Shown one piece after another: positions 25,328 to 34,343 of a stretch of DNA of 64,000 bases. Within the stretch, counting starts at the first letter, position 1. The number at the start of each line of letters is the position of its first letter. The position numbers and the translations under genes were made by a program. The notes beneath the pieces are model-generated. The model had not been told where the DNA came from. It did not search any database and saw nothing but the letters and a program-made list of their open reading frames with translations. Origin of the DNA: Oscillospiraceae bacterium (lineage in GTDB: Bacteria; Bacillota; Clostridia; Oscillospirales; Ruminococcaceae); assembly GCA_015066115.1 (NCBI GenBank), contig SVOZ01000007.1, forward strand, positions 27,780 to 91,779, in the 5' to 3' direction.

Positions 25328-26665
25328 ATGGCAGAAGGAGTACTTATGCCTAAACAGGGCATAACCGTTGAAAGCTGTATCATCACACAGTGGTACAAAA
25401 AGGTCGGTGACAGCGTAAAGGTCGGAGACGCGCTCTTCGGCTACGAAACCGACAAATCCACCTTCGACTGCGAAAGCACCGCAGAGGGTGAGATCCTTGA
25501 AATCTTTTATGGCGACGGCGATGACGTTCCTGTTTTGGTTAACGTTTGCGCAGTTGGCACCAAGGGCGAAGATGTTTCTGCTCTGCGCCCCGCATCTGAA
25601 GAAGCCGCTCCCGCAGAGGAAGCCGCACCTGCAAAGGCAGAAGAAAAGGCTGCTGACGCAGTAGAGGAAGTTAAGGCAGAAATCAAGGTAAACGACGGCG
25701 AGATCAAAATCTCTCCCCGCGCAAGAGCTCTTGCAGAAAAGGAAGGCGTTGATGTTCGCCTTGCCGCAGGAAGTGGCCCTTACGGCAGAGTTGTTGAAAA
25801 GGATATTCAGGCGCTTATTGCAAGCGGCGTTACCGCTACTCCCGCCGCATACGGCGAGGCAGTTAAGGCTGAGGCAAATGCAGAGGGCGGCACTGGCATC
25901 GGCGGCAGACTTTCTGTTGCTGACCTTACAAAGAAACCTGCTACTATCGCTGCAGCAGCTGACGAGGCTGAATACGAGGATGTTAAGTTTACAGGCATCC
26001 GCAAGGCTATCTCCAAGTCTATGATGGCATCGCTTTCGGGCATGGCACAGCTTACCTTAAACAGCGCATTTGATGCAACCGAGATCCTCTCCTACAGAGC
26101 ATCTCTTAAAAAGAACGGCGAGAAGATGGGTATGCCTAACATCACCTTAAACGACATCGTTCTTTACGCTGTTTCAAGAACACTCAAAAATCACCCCGAC
26201 TTAAATGCTCACCTTCTTGAAGGCGACACAATGAGACGCTTTAATCACGTACACCTCGGTGTTGCAGTTGACACTCCGAGAGGACTTATGGTTCCCACCA
26301 TCCGCTATGCAGACCTTAAGTCTCTTGCACAGATTTCGGCAGAGGCTAAGGAGCTTGCTAAGATGGCACAGGAAGGCACAATTTCTCCCGATCTCCTTTC
26401 GGGTGCTACCTTCACTGTAAGTAATCTTGGCGCTATGGGCATTGAGAGCTTTACTCCTGTTATCAATCCTCCCCAGACCGCTATTTTGGGCGTTGGAACT
26501 CTTATGACAAGAGTTAAAGAGTGCGGCGACGACTTAAAGGCTTACAAGGCTATGGGACTTTCGCTCACGTTTGACCACAGAGCAGTTGACGGAGCACCCG
26601 CCGCAAAGCTTGTTAAGGACATTTGCACAAACCTTGAGAACTTTGCTCTTTTACTTGCTAAATAA
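25328..26665 (+). CDS. 2-oxoacid dehydrogenase E2 (dihydrolipoamide acyltransferase)
   Basis: 445 residues. Single N-terminal lipoyl domain (residues 1-80, with YETDKSTFD carrying the lipoylated Lys), an Ala/Glu-rich linker, a peripheral subunit-binding domain (~130-165, ISPRARALAEKEGVDVRLAAG), a second linker, and the catalytic acyltransferase domain (~225-445) with DHRAVDG near residue 417. Forms the core of a pyruvate/acetoin/branched-chain-type complex with the following E3 and E1 genes. No lipoate ligase gene is nearby. Confidence 0.93.
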   Translation: MAEGVLMPKQGITVESCIITQWYKKVGDSVKVGDALFGYETDKSTFDCESTAEGEILEIFYGDGDDVPVLVNVCAVGTKGEDVSALRPASEEAAPAEEAAPAKAEEKAADAVEEVKAEIKVNDGEIKISPRARALAEKEGVDVRLAAGSGPYGRVVEKDIQALIASGVTATPAAYGEAVKAEANAEGGTGIGGRLSVADLTKKPATIAAAADEAEYEDVKFTGIRKAISKSMMASLSGMAQLTLNSAFDATEILSYRASLKKNGEKMGMPNITLNDIVLYAVSRTLKNHPDLNAHLLEGDTMRRFNHVHLGVAVDTPRGLMVPTIRYADLKSLAQISAEAKELAKMAQEGTISPDLLSGATFTVSNLGAMGIESFTPVINPPQTAILGVGTLMTRVKECGDDLKAYKAMGLSLTFDHRAVDGAPAAKLVKDICTNLENFALLLAK

Positions 26666-26678
26666 GGAGAACACAGTT

Positions 26679-28043
26679 ATGGATAAATTTGATTTAATCG
26701 TTCTCGGCGGCGGCCCTGCAGGCTATCTTGCCGCCGAAAGAGCAGGCCACGCAGGACTCAAAACCGCAGTTGTTGAAAAAAGAGCCCTCGGCGGCGTTTG
26801 CTTAAACGAAGGCTGTGTGCCTTCAAAAACCTTTTTAAACTCGGCTAAGATCTATGAACACGCCCTTCACGGTAAAGCCTATGGTGTTACCGCTGAGAAC
26901 GTAAAGATTGACCAAAACGTAGTAGTTGACCGCAAGAATAAGGTTGTAAAACAGCTTGTTGGCGGCGTAGGAATGCAGATGAAGGCAAACCACGTAACCG
27001 TCTTAAACGGAAACGGCAAAATTTGCGGCAAATGTGAGGAAGGCTTTAAGATCGAGGTTGACGGCACCGCTTATGCCTGTGATAAGCTCATTATCGCAAC
27101 CGGCTCAACCGCCTTTGTTCCTCCCATTAAGGGCGCAAAAGAGAGCCTTGAAAGCGGCTTTGCTCTTACTAACCGCGAAATTCTTGACCTTCGCGAAATT
27201 CCCGAGAAACTCGTTGTTATCGGCGGCGGCGTTATCGGTCTTGAAATGGCTTCCTACTTTAATTCGGTTGGCTCAAAGGTTACCGTTGTTGAAATGCTCA
27301 ACAAAATCGCAGGCCCTACCGACAGCGAAATCTCTAACTTCCTTTTAAAAGAGTATCAGAAAAAAGGCGTCGACTTTAAACTCGGCTGTGCCGTTACCGA
27401 AATTGCTGACGGCAAGGTTGTTTACACCGAAAACGGCGAGAGCAAGTCTGTTGAGGCAGACAAGGTTCTCATCGCTATCGGCAGAAGAGCCTTTACTCAG
27501 GACATCGGCCTTGAGACCATCGGCGTTTACACCGAGCGCGGCAACATCGTAACCGACGAAAATCTTCGCACCAATGTTGCAGGCGTTTATGCAACAGGTG
27601 ACGTAAACGGCAAGATCATGCTGGCTCACACCGCTTACAGAGAGTCCGAGGTTGCTGTAAACCACATTCTCGGCAAGAAAGACAAAATGCGCTACCACGC
27701 TATCCCCTCTGTTATCTACACCACTCCCGAGGTTGGCGCTGTTGGCGAAACCGAGGACAGCGCAAAAGAAAAGGGTCTTGACTTTAGAGTTGCCAACATC
27801 TCAATGCGTTTCAGCGGCAGATTTGTTGCTGAAAACGAGGGCGGCGACGGAATTTGCAAGCTCATCATCGACAATAAGTACGACCGTCTTATCGGCGTTC
27901 ACCTTATCGGTAGCTACGCTTCGGAGATCATCTACGGCGCCGCTATGATGATCGAGAGCGAATACAGAATCAAAGACCTTAAAGAACTCGTTTTCCCGCA
28001 TCCCACAGTTTGCGAGATTATCAGAGAAGCACTTTTTCAGTAA
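26679..28043 (+). CDS. lpdA: Dihydrolipoamide dehydrogenase (E3)
   Basis: 454 residues from ATG 26679 (AAGGAG upstream); an earlier in-frame start at 26571 overlaps the E2 gene and is not used. FAD motif VLGGGPAGYLAAERAG, redox disulphide GGVCLNEGCVPSKTF, NAD motif VVIGGGVIGLEMASYF, second FAD motif GVYATGDVNG, and the C-terminal catalytic HPTVCE. Reoxidises dihydrolipoyl groups of the E2 product. Full length and intact. Confidence 0.95.
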   Translation: MDKFDLIVLGGGPAGYLAAERAGHAGLKTAVVEKRALGGVCLNEGCVPSKTFLNSAKIYEHALHGKAYGVTAENVKIDQNVVVDRKNKVVKQLVGGVGMQMKANHVTVLNGNGKICGKCEEGFKIEVDGTAYACDKLIIATGSTAFVPPIKGAKESLESGFALTNREILDLREIPEKLVVIGGGVIGLEMASYFNSVGSKVTVVEMLNKIAGPTDSEISNFLLKEYQKKGVDFKLGCAVTEIADGKVVYTENGESKSVEADKVLIAIGRRAFTQDIGLETIGVYTERGNIVTDENLRTNVAGVYATGDVNGKIMLAHTAYRESEVAVNHILGKKDKMRYHAIPSVIYTTPEVGAVGETEDSAKEKGLDFRVANISMRFSGRFVAENEGGDGICKLIIDNKYDRLIGVHLIGSYASEIIYGAAMMIESEYRIKDLKELVFPHPTVCEIIREALFQ

Positions 28044-28075
28044 GTTTTAACTTAAAATAAAAGGAGAGAAAAACT

Positions 28076-30544
28076 ATGCCAAAGTCCCAATTTGTTGATC
28101 CCGTAGAACTGAGAAAATCGGGAAAGATCACATTCAACGACATTGATGTGAACGTTTACAACAAGACCATCAAGGAAGAGCGCAAAAACTATTCTGACGA
28201 TGATCTTAAGAGAATTTACAGAGATATTACTATCCTTCGTGAATTCGAAACAATGATCAACCTTATTAAGATTCAGGGCGCTTACAACGGCGTTGAGCAC
28301 ACCTATCCCGGCCCTGCTCACCTTTCAATCGGTCAGGAAGCTTCTGCCGTAGGTCAGGCTTATATCCTTGACAAAGACGATTTCATCTTCGGCTCACACA
28401 GAAGCCACAGTGAAATTCTTGCAAAGGCTCTTTCCTGCATCCACAAGCTCGATGACGCTGAGCTTATGGACATTATGAAAAACTTCCTTGGCGGTAAGCT
28501 TCTTAAGAGCGTTGAGGCTAAGAACACAAGCGGCAACGTAAAGGATCTTGCTATCGACTTTATCCTCTACGGCGCACTCACCGAGATCTTTGCACGCGAA
28601 AACGGCTTCCACATGGGTCTCGGCGGCTCAATGCACGCATTCTTCCAGCCCTTCGGAATTTATCCCAACAACGCTATCGTTGGCGGCTCGGGAACTATCG
28701 CTACAGGTGCTGCACTTTATAAAAAGGTTAACTACAAAAAGGGTATCGTTGTTGCCAATATCGGTGACGGTGCTCTTGCACGTGGTCCTATGTGGGAGGC
28801 TATGACCTTCGCTTCTATGGACCAGTATCGTCAGCTTTGGGAAGAGAGCAAGAGAGGCGGAATGCCCATTTTGTTTAACTGTTTTAACAACGACTACGGT
28901 ATGGGCGGCCAGACCCGCGGCGAAACCATGGGTTACAATATGCTCGCTCGAATCGGTGCCGGCGTATCTCCCACACAATTACACGCCGAGCGTGTTGACG
29001 GCTACAATCCTCTTGCAGTTATCGATGCAATGAAGAGAAAGAAGGAGCTCCTCGTAAACGGCGACGGACCCTGCTTCCTCGACGTTGTTACCTACCGTGT
29101 TGCAGGTCACTCACCCTCTGACTCAAGCTCCTACAGAACAAAAGAGGAGATCGAAGCTTGGAAGGCAATCGACCCTGTTATCAAGTTCCGTGAGGACTTA
29201 GTTAAAGCAGGTGTAGGCAAGGATGACGAATATCAGGCCATCTACGACAACACCGTATCTCTCATGACCAGAATGTGCAAAATGGCTTCTGATGTTGAGC
29301 AGAGTCCTTACATCGACTTTGATAAGGATCCCGCTGTTGTTGAGCGCCTTATGTTCTCAAACGAGAAGGTTGCTAAGATGGATGACAGAGAGCCCGAGGT
29401 TCTAATGCCTAAGGAAGAGTGCCCCAGAGTTATCCAGAACGCTACCAAAGAGCGTTTCGCATTTAAAGACGGCAAGCCCGTTTCCAAACTTAAGACCTTT
29501 AACTATCGTGATGCTCTCTTTGAGGCTATCTGCGATAAATACTATGAGGATCCTACCCTCATTTCTTACGGTGAAGATGTTCGTGACTGGGGCGGCGCAT
29601 TCGCTGTTTACCGCGGTCTTACCGAGGTTCTCCCCTATTCAAGACTTTTCAACTCCCCCATTGCTGAATCCGCAATCGTTGGTTCTGCAGTAGGATATGC
29701 TATGAGCGGCGGTAGAGTTATCGTTGAGCTTATGTATGCCGACTTTATCGGCTGCGCAGGCGACGAGATCTTCAACCAGCTTGCAAAATGGCAGTCAATG
29801 AGCGCTGGTATCCTTAAGATGCCGGTTGTTCTCAGAGTTTCTGTTGGTTCTAAGTACGGCGCACAGCACTCTCAGGACTGGACCTCTCTTACCGCTCACA
29901 TCCCCGGACTTAAGGTTTGCTTCCCTGCAACACCTTGGGAAGCTAAGGGACTTATGGCTTCTGCATTAAACGGCACAGACCCCGTCGTATTCTTTGAGAG
30001 CCAGAGACTTTATGACATCGGCGAGCAGTTTAAAGAGGGCGGCGTTCCCAAGGAGAGTTATGAGATCGAGATCGGCGATACAAACCTTGTAAAACAGGGT
30101 AGCGACATCACCATTCTCACCATCGGCGCAACCCTTTATCGCGCTATGGATGCCGCTAAAGAGCTCGAAGAGAAGTATGGCATTAGCGCTGAGGTTATAA
30201 ACCTTCACAGTATCTGCCCCTTAAACTACGACAAGATCTTAGAGTCTGTTAAGAAGACAGGTAAGGTTGTTCTTGCTTCTGACGCTTGCGTTCGCGGCAG
30301 TTTCTTAAATGACGTTGCAAGAAACATCACCGAGCTTGCATTCGATTACCTCGATGCACCTCCCGTTGTTGTCGGCGCTCAGAACTGGATCACACCTCCG
30401 TTTGAGTTTGACAAATACTTCTTCCCCCAGAAAGAGTGGATCCTTGACGCAATCAACGAAAAGATCATGCCTCTTAAGGATTACAAGCCTACCACTAACT
30501 GCACACCTGTTGAGCAGCTCAGAAAGGCAAAAATGGGCGTATAA
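28076..30544 (+). CDS. 2-oxoacid dehydrogenase E1, alpha and beta subunits fused
   Basis: 822 residues. Thiamine-diphosphate-dependent decarboxylase. The alpha part (~1-410) has GSHRSH, FHMGLGGSMHAFF and the ThDP motif GDGALARGPMWEA...NNDYGMGGQ; the beta part (~470-822) has ISYGEDVRDWGG, NSPIAESAIVGSAVGYAMSG and the transketolase-type C-terminus. In most bacteria alpha and beta are separate genes; here they form one chain. The alpha part carries an extra ~90 N-terminal residues compared with short forms. Ends at a strong terminator. Substrate (pyruvate, acetoin or another 2-oxoacid) cannot be read. Confidence 0.92.
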   Translation: MPKSQFVDPVELRKSGKITFNDIDVNVYNKTIKEERKNYSDDDLKRIYRDITILREFETMINLIKIQGAYNGVEHTYPGPAHLSIGQEASAVGQAYILDKDDFIFGSHRSHSEILAKALSCIHKLDDAELMDIMKNFLGGKLLKSVEAKNTSGNVKDLAIDFILYGALTEIFARENGFHMGLGGSMHAFFQPFGIYPNNAIVGGSGTIATGAALYKKVNYKKGIVVANIGDGALARGPMWEAMTFASMDQYRQLWEESKRGGMPILFNCFNNDYGMGGQTRGETMGYNMLARIGAGVSPTQLHAERVDGYNPLAVIDAMKRKKELLVNGDGPCFLDVVTYRVAGHSPSDSSSYRTKEEIEAWKAIDPVIKFREDLVKAGVGKDDEYQAIYDNTVSLMTRMCKMASDVEQSPYIDFDKDPAVVERLMFSNEKVAKMDDREPEVLMPKEECPRVIQNATKERFAFKDGKPVSKLKTFNYRDALFEAICDKYYEDPTLISYGEDVRDWGGAFAVYRGLTEVLPYSRLFNSPIAESAIVGSAVGYAMSGGRVIVELMYADFIGCAGDEIFNQLAKWQSMSAGILKMPVVLRVSVGSKYGAQHSQDWTSLTAHIPGLKVCFPATPWEAKGLMASALNGTDPVVFFESQRLYDIGEQFKEGGVPKESYEIEIGDTNLVKQGSDITILTIGATLYRAMDAAKELEEKYGISAEVINLHSICPLNYDKILESVKKTGKVVLASDACVRGSFLNDVARNITELAFDYLDAPPVVVGAQNWITPPFEFDKYFFPQKEWILDAINEKIMPLKDYKPTTNCTPVEQLRKAKMGV

Positions 30545-30558
30545 TTTAGCCTAATTAA

Positions 30559-30593
30559 AAAGGACTTGGAGCGAAAGCTCCAAGTCCTTTTTT
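30559..30593 (+). terminator. Terminator of the DeoR/pfp/E1 operon
   Basis: AAAGGACTTGGAGC pairs with GCTCCAAGTCCTTT around a GAAA tetraloop, followed by TTTTTT. Confidence 0.95.
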
Positions 30594-30674
30594 GCTATAT
30601 AAACCATAGTTTTATATCAAAATATCATGCGTGTTTTTTAAAATCGGCAGATCTGCTATTGGGTCAGCAGCTTT

Positions 30675-32074
30675 TTAATTCCAGTAATCTACCTTGTGGG
30701 GCAGAGCGATATCCGAAGCCTTGAATGTTGGCTTTTTGCCCTCTTTTAGCTGTACGGTGTAATTATCTAACGCGCGGATCGCATATTTGCCCAGGTACAA
30801 AATTACAGGCATATTTATAATGGTCATTCCGCCCATTGTTATGTCGGCAATGCTCCAAAGCAGATCGGCGCTCAGCCCTGCTCCAACGAAAATAACAAGC
30901 GATGCGATTATATGATAAGCCGTCATAAATCTTTTGCTCGGCGTCCTTTTGAGCATATAAATAAGGCATTTGTCGACATAATAAAGGTTTCCGAGCAGTG
31001 TTGTAAAGGCAAACAAGATCATTGCCACTGTTATAAATATCGGGCCAAAATCTCCGAGTGCCGCCTTTAATGCCGCCTGAACATACGGCGCGCCCGACAG
31101 AGAAGCGCTGGGCTCGACCCCTGAGCAAACGCACATAAACGCGGTTGCACTGCAGACCAATATAGTGTCGATAAAAACAGAGAGCACCTGCACCAGACCC
31201 TGCTTTGCAGGATGGCTCACCTCTGCCGATGCCGAAGCATTGGGCGCCGAGCCGACACCCGCCTCGTTGCTGAACAGGCCGCGCTTGATGCCATACATAA
31301 CACAAGAACCGCTAAAGCCGCCGAATATTGCCTCAAAATTAAAGGCATCTGCAAAAATCCTTGAAAAAATTGAAGGAAGTGCCGAGATGTTGAGCACCAT
31401 AATTATCAGCGCCACCAAAATATAGGCAACTCCCATAAAGGGAACCAAAAAGCTTGTAACCTTTATTATTCTTTTTCCGCCGCCGATAAGGCAGTAGCAA
31501 ACTATTACCGCCAAAATAAGTCCAATTATCCAAGGCGAGCTTTTGGGATCATAAAAGCTGTAGGACGAGAAGGTGGACTGCAGGTTATATGATGCCAGCA
31601 TATTAAATCCAAAACCATAGGTCAAAATAAGGAATATTGAAAAAACGATTGCCAGAGGTCTGTTTTTTAAGGTAGCTTCAATATAGTAAGCAGGGCCGCC
31701 GTAGCTGCCGTCGGGGCCGCGCTTTTTATAGATCTGGGCAAGCGTGCTTTCAACAAAGGCAGATGCACTGCCGATAATTGCGATAAGCCACATCCAGAAA
31801 ACCGAGCCGAAACCGCCAAGGCAAAGTGCTGTTGAAACGCCGATTATATTTCCTGTGCCAACGCGCGACGCCGTTGATACCATAAGCGCCTGAAAAGAGG
31901 AAACGCCTTTTCGTTTTCGGGTTTTTCTGTAACGGCACGAAACTGCTCCTTGAGCATTCTAAACTGCACAAATTTTGTTCTAAAGGTAAAGTAAAGGCCG
32001 CCCGCCACCAAAACTATGATAAGCACGTAGCTGTAAAGGGCATCACTTGCCTGCGAAACTATTTTTTCAAGCAT
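30675..32074 (-). pseudogene. Alanine/glycine:sodium symporter (AGCS family), frameshifted
   Basis: The N-terminal part starts at ATG 32074 (MLEKIVSQASDALYSYVLII) and the rest resumes in another frame (VSTASRVGTGNIIGVSTALC to the stop at 30675). The join needs one extra base near 31903-31908: adding a G turns EKAFPLFRR into EKGVSSFQALMVSTASRVGT, the family consensus. Together the pieces form a full-length symporter of about 466 residues with the AGCS signature, so this is one single-base deletion. It may be a true mutation or a sequencing/assembly error; nothing else in the gene is damaged. Confidence 0.88.
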
Positions 32075-32142
32075 TTTCTTCTCTCCGTTTTTATTTTTGT
32101 ATATCTGAAATTATATAAAAATTTAGACGAAAAGTCAAACAA

Positions 32143-32205
32143 CAAAGGGTTTTGCCTTGCAAAACCCTTCCTCACCTATTCACTATTACTTCTTACATAT
32201 TACCT
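32143..32205. repeat. Half copy of the TTCACTATTAC-type repeat with adjoining hairpin
   Basis: An inverted repeat (AAGGGTTTTGC/GCAAAACCCTT, 32143-32168) is followed by TCACCTATTCACTATTACTTCTTACATATTACC-type sequence, matching one arm of the larger elements at 40585, 43338 and 63430. The second arm is missing. Confidence 0.55.
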
Positions 32206-32207
32206 TA

Positions 32208-32236
32208 AAAAGAGCAGGGCGTATGCCCTGCTCTTT
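32208..32236. terminator. Terminator of sstT (bidirectional)
   Basis: AAAGAGCAGGGC and GCCCTGCTCTTT pair around GTAT; on the minus strand TTTTTAAGG follows. Just downstream of the sstT stop. Confidence 0.85.
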
Positions 32237-32248
32237 CTGCTCTTTTAA

Positions 32249-33484
32249 TTATTTGTCCCATTTAAATGAAACTTCTCTGCCCTCTTTTTTCCACTGCATA
32301 TATTCGGCGGTAGCGGCGAATTCAACGTCGCCTGCGCTGTTAAGAGCGGTTTCGACAGAGTCCTGAATTACTCCGATGATAAAGCCTACGCCAACAACCT
32401 GCATTGCAATGTCACTTCCTATTCCAAAGAGCGAGCAGGCCATAGGAATTAATAAAAGCGATCCGCCTGCAACTCCCGAAGCACCGCAGGCTGCAAGTGT
32501 TGCAAGGACAGAGAGCACAAGCGCGGTGGGGATATCAACAGCAACGCCGAGGGTGTGTGCAGCGGCAAGGGTCATAACGGCGATGGTGATGGCGGCGCCG
32601 TCCATATTGATGGTGGCTCCCAGAGGGATTGAAATTGAATAAACATCCTTATCAAGACCGAGCTTTTCGCAAAGCTGCATATTAACGGGGATATTTGCCG
32701 CCGAGCTTCTTGTAAAGAATGCGGTAATTCCGCTTTCCTTAAGGCACTTAAACACCAGAGGATAGGGGTTTTTCTTAAGGCAGATAAAGATAATAAGCGG
32801 GTTTACAACAAGCGCTACAAAGAGCATACAGCCTACTAAAACTGCAAGAAGCTTTCCGTAGTCTACGAAAATGCTAAGTCCGTTTGTAGAAACAGAGTTA
32901 AATACAAGACCCATAATTCCAAAAGGCGCAAACGAAATGATAAAGCGGACAACCTGCGAAACACCATCCGAAAGATTTGTGAGCATCTCTTTTGTAGAAG
33001 CCGATGCAATCTTTTTCATTGCCAGACCAAAGATAACTGCCCAGGTAAGAATTCCGATATAATTTGAATTTATCATGGCGGAAATGGGGTTTTGCACCAT
33101 ATTGTTTATAAGGGTCATTAAAACTTCGCCTATGCCCGAAGGCGCTGTATTATTTGCAGCTTCGGTAAGCTTAAGTGTTACGGGGAAGGCATAGCTTGCG
33201 AGCACTGCAATAAGCGATGCAAGAAGGGTGCTTGCAAGGTAAAGCACGATAACTGTACTAAACTGTTTTCCAACGCCCTTTCCTGCGTTTGCAAGCGAAG
33301 AAACTACAAGGACAAAAACTAAAATGGGCGCGATTGCTTTAAGCGCTCCGACAAACACGTTGCCGAAAATGTTTATAAAGGTTGCCTGCGGCAAAAAGAT
33401 ACCGAGAAGCGCACCGAGCACTAAAAATACCGCTATTCTTGCGATAAGGGGAATAGCATTCCATTTTTCATAGATTTTTTTCAT
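32249..33484 (-). CDS. sstT: Serine/threonine:sodium symporter SstT
   Basis: 411 residues from ATG 33484 (AAGGAG upstream; an earlier in-frame Met at 33529 lacks an RBS). DAACS-family transporter with eight helices plus two re-entrant loops; [40 protein letters not shown] and [20 protein letters not shown] are highly similar to SstT. Imports serine and threonine with sodium. Own promoter (33516-33544) and terminator: monocistronic. Confidence 0.93.
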   Translation of the reverse strand: MKKIYEKWNAIPLIARIAVFLVLGALLGIFLPQATFINIFGNVFVGALKAIAPILVFVLVVSSLANAGKGVGKQFSTVIVLYLASTLLASLIAVLASYAFPVTLKLTEAANNTAPSGIGEVLMTLINNMVQNPISAMINSNYIGILTWAVIFGLAMKKIASASTKEMLTNLSDGVSQVVRFIISFAPFGIMGLVFNSVSTNGLSIFVDYGKLLAVLVGCMLFVALVVNPLIIFICLKKNPYPLVFKCLKESGITAFFTRSSAANIPVNMQLCEKLGLDKDVYSISIPLGATINMDGAAITIAVMTLAAAHTLGVAVDIPTALVLSVLATLAACGASGVAGGSLLLIPMACSLFGIGSDIAMQVVGVGFIIGVIQDSVETALNSAGDVEFAATAEYMQWKKEGREVSFKWDK

Positions 33485-33515
33485 AACGTACTCCTTAAAC
33501 TTAATGTATAGTGGT

Positions 33516-33544
33516 ATTATACCATACAAAAAAGCAAATTACAA
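33516..33544 (-). promoter_or_regulatory. sigma-A promoter of sstT
   Basis: Minus-strand TTGTAA (33544-33539), 17-base spacer, TATAAT (33521-33516). Confidence 0.8.
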
Positions 33545-33581
33545 CAAAAACTGCCCTGCAAACAGGGCAGTTTTAATTAAA

Positions 33582-34331
33582 TTATCTCGACAGCCATCCG
33601 CCGTCAACTGCAATTGTAAAGCCGTGGATATAATCTGCGGCAGATGAGGCAAGGAACACAACCGTGCCGCCTATATCAGAAGGCTCGCCCCAGCGCCCTG
33701 CAGGAATGCGCTCAAGAATTTCGTTATAACGTTTGGTATCGTTTCTGAGCTGCTCGGTGTTGTTGGTTGCCATATAGCCGGGAGCAATGGCGTTTACATT
33801 TATATTGTATTTAGCCCACTCGTTTGCCATAGCCTTAGTAGCGCCCATAACAGCGTGCTTGGATGCGGTGTAGGCAGGAACGCGGATTCCGCCCTGATAG
33901 GAAAGCATGGAGGCGATATTTATGATTTTGCCACCACTTTTCTGCTTTACAAACTGCTTTGCCGCCGCCTGCGAGAGAAAATAGAGGGTCTTAAGATTTA
34001 TATTTACAACATCGTCCCAATCATTTTCACTATAATCAATCGCATCCTCGCGGCGAATGATGCCGGCGTTGTTTACAAGGATGTCAATTCTTCCAAACCT
34101 ATTTACTGCATCCTTTATAATACGCTCTATCGGCTCGGTGGTGCCAAGGTCTGCAATTACAGGATAAAACTCTGTGCCGTTTTGCTTAACAAGTTTTTCG
34201 GTGTCATCCATTTCTCTTCTTGCTACGCCGACAATGTTTGCTCCCGCTTTAGACAGCGCAACACACATTGCCTGTCCAAGACCTGTGTTTGCGCCTGTTA
34301 TAATAGCGGTTTTGCCTTTTAAGCTAAACAT
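33582..34331 (-). CDS. kduD: 2-dehydro-3-deoxy-D-gluconate 5-dehydrogenase KduD
   Basis: SDR oxidoreductase of about 249 residues: NAD-binding TGANTGLG, NNAG, catalytic Ser in IASMLSYQGG and YTASK. Interconverts 2,5-diketo-3-deoxygluconate (DKII) and 2-keto-3-deoxygluconate (KDG). The ATG at 34331 is preferred to a GTG three codons earlier, whose RBS would abut it. Last gene of the GH88-kduI-kduD unit for unsaturated uronate use. KDG kinase and aldolase genes are not in the window. Confidence 0.92.
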   Translation of the reverse strand: MFSLKGKTAIITGANTGLGQAMCVALSKAGANIVGVARREMDDTEKLVKQNGTEFYPVIADLGTTEPIERIIKDAVNRFGRIDILVNNAGIIRREDAIDYSENDWDDVVNINLKTLYFLSQAAAKQFVKQKSGGKIINIASMLSYQGGIRVPAYTASKHAVMGATKAMANEWAKYNINVNAIAPGYMATNNTEQLRNDTKRYNEILERIPAGRWGEPSDIGGTVVFLASSAADYIHGFTIAVDGGWLSR

Positions 34332-34343
34332 TCTTAACACTTC

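Noticed and set aside
30763..31305. 180-residue minus-strand open frame inside the symporter gene
   Set aside because: Shadow of the AGCS coding frame; composition and lack of RBS show it is not a gene.
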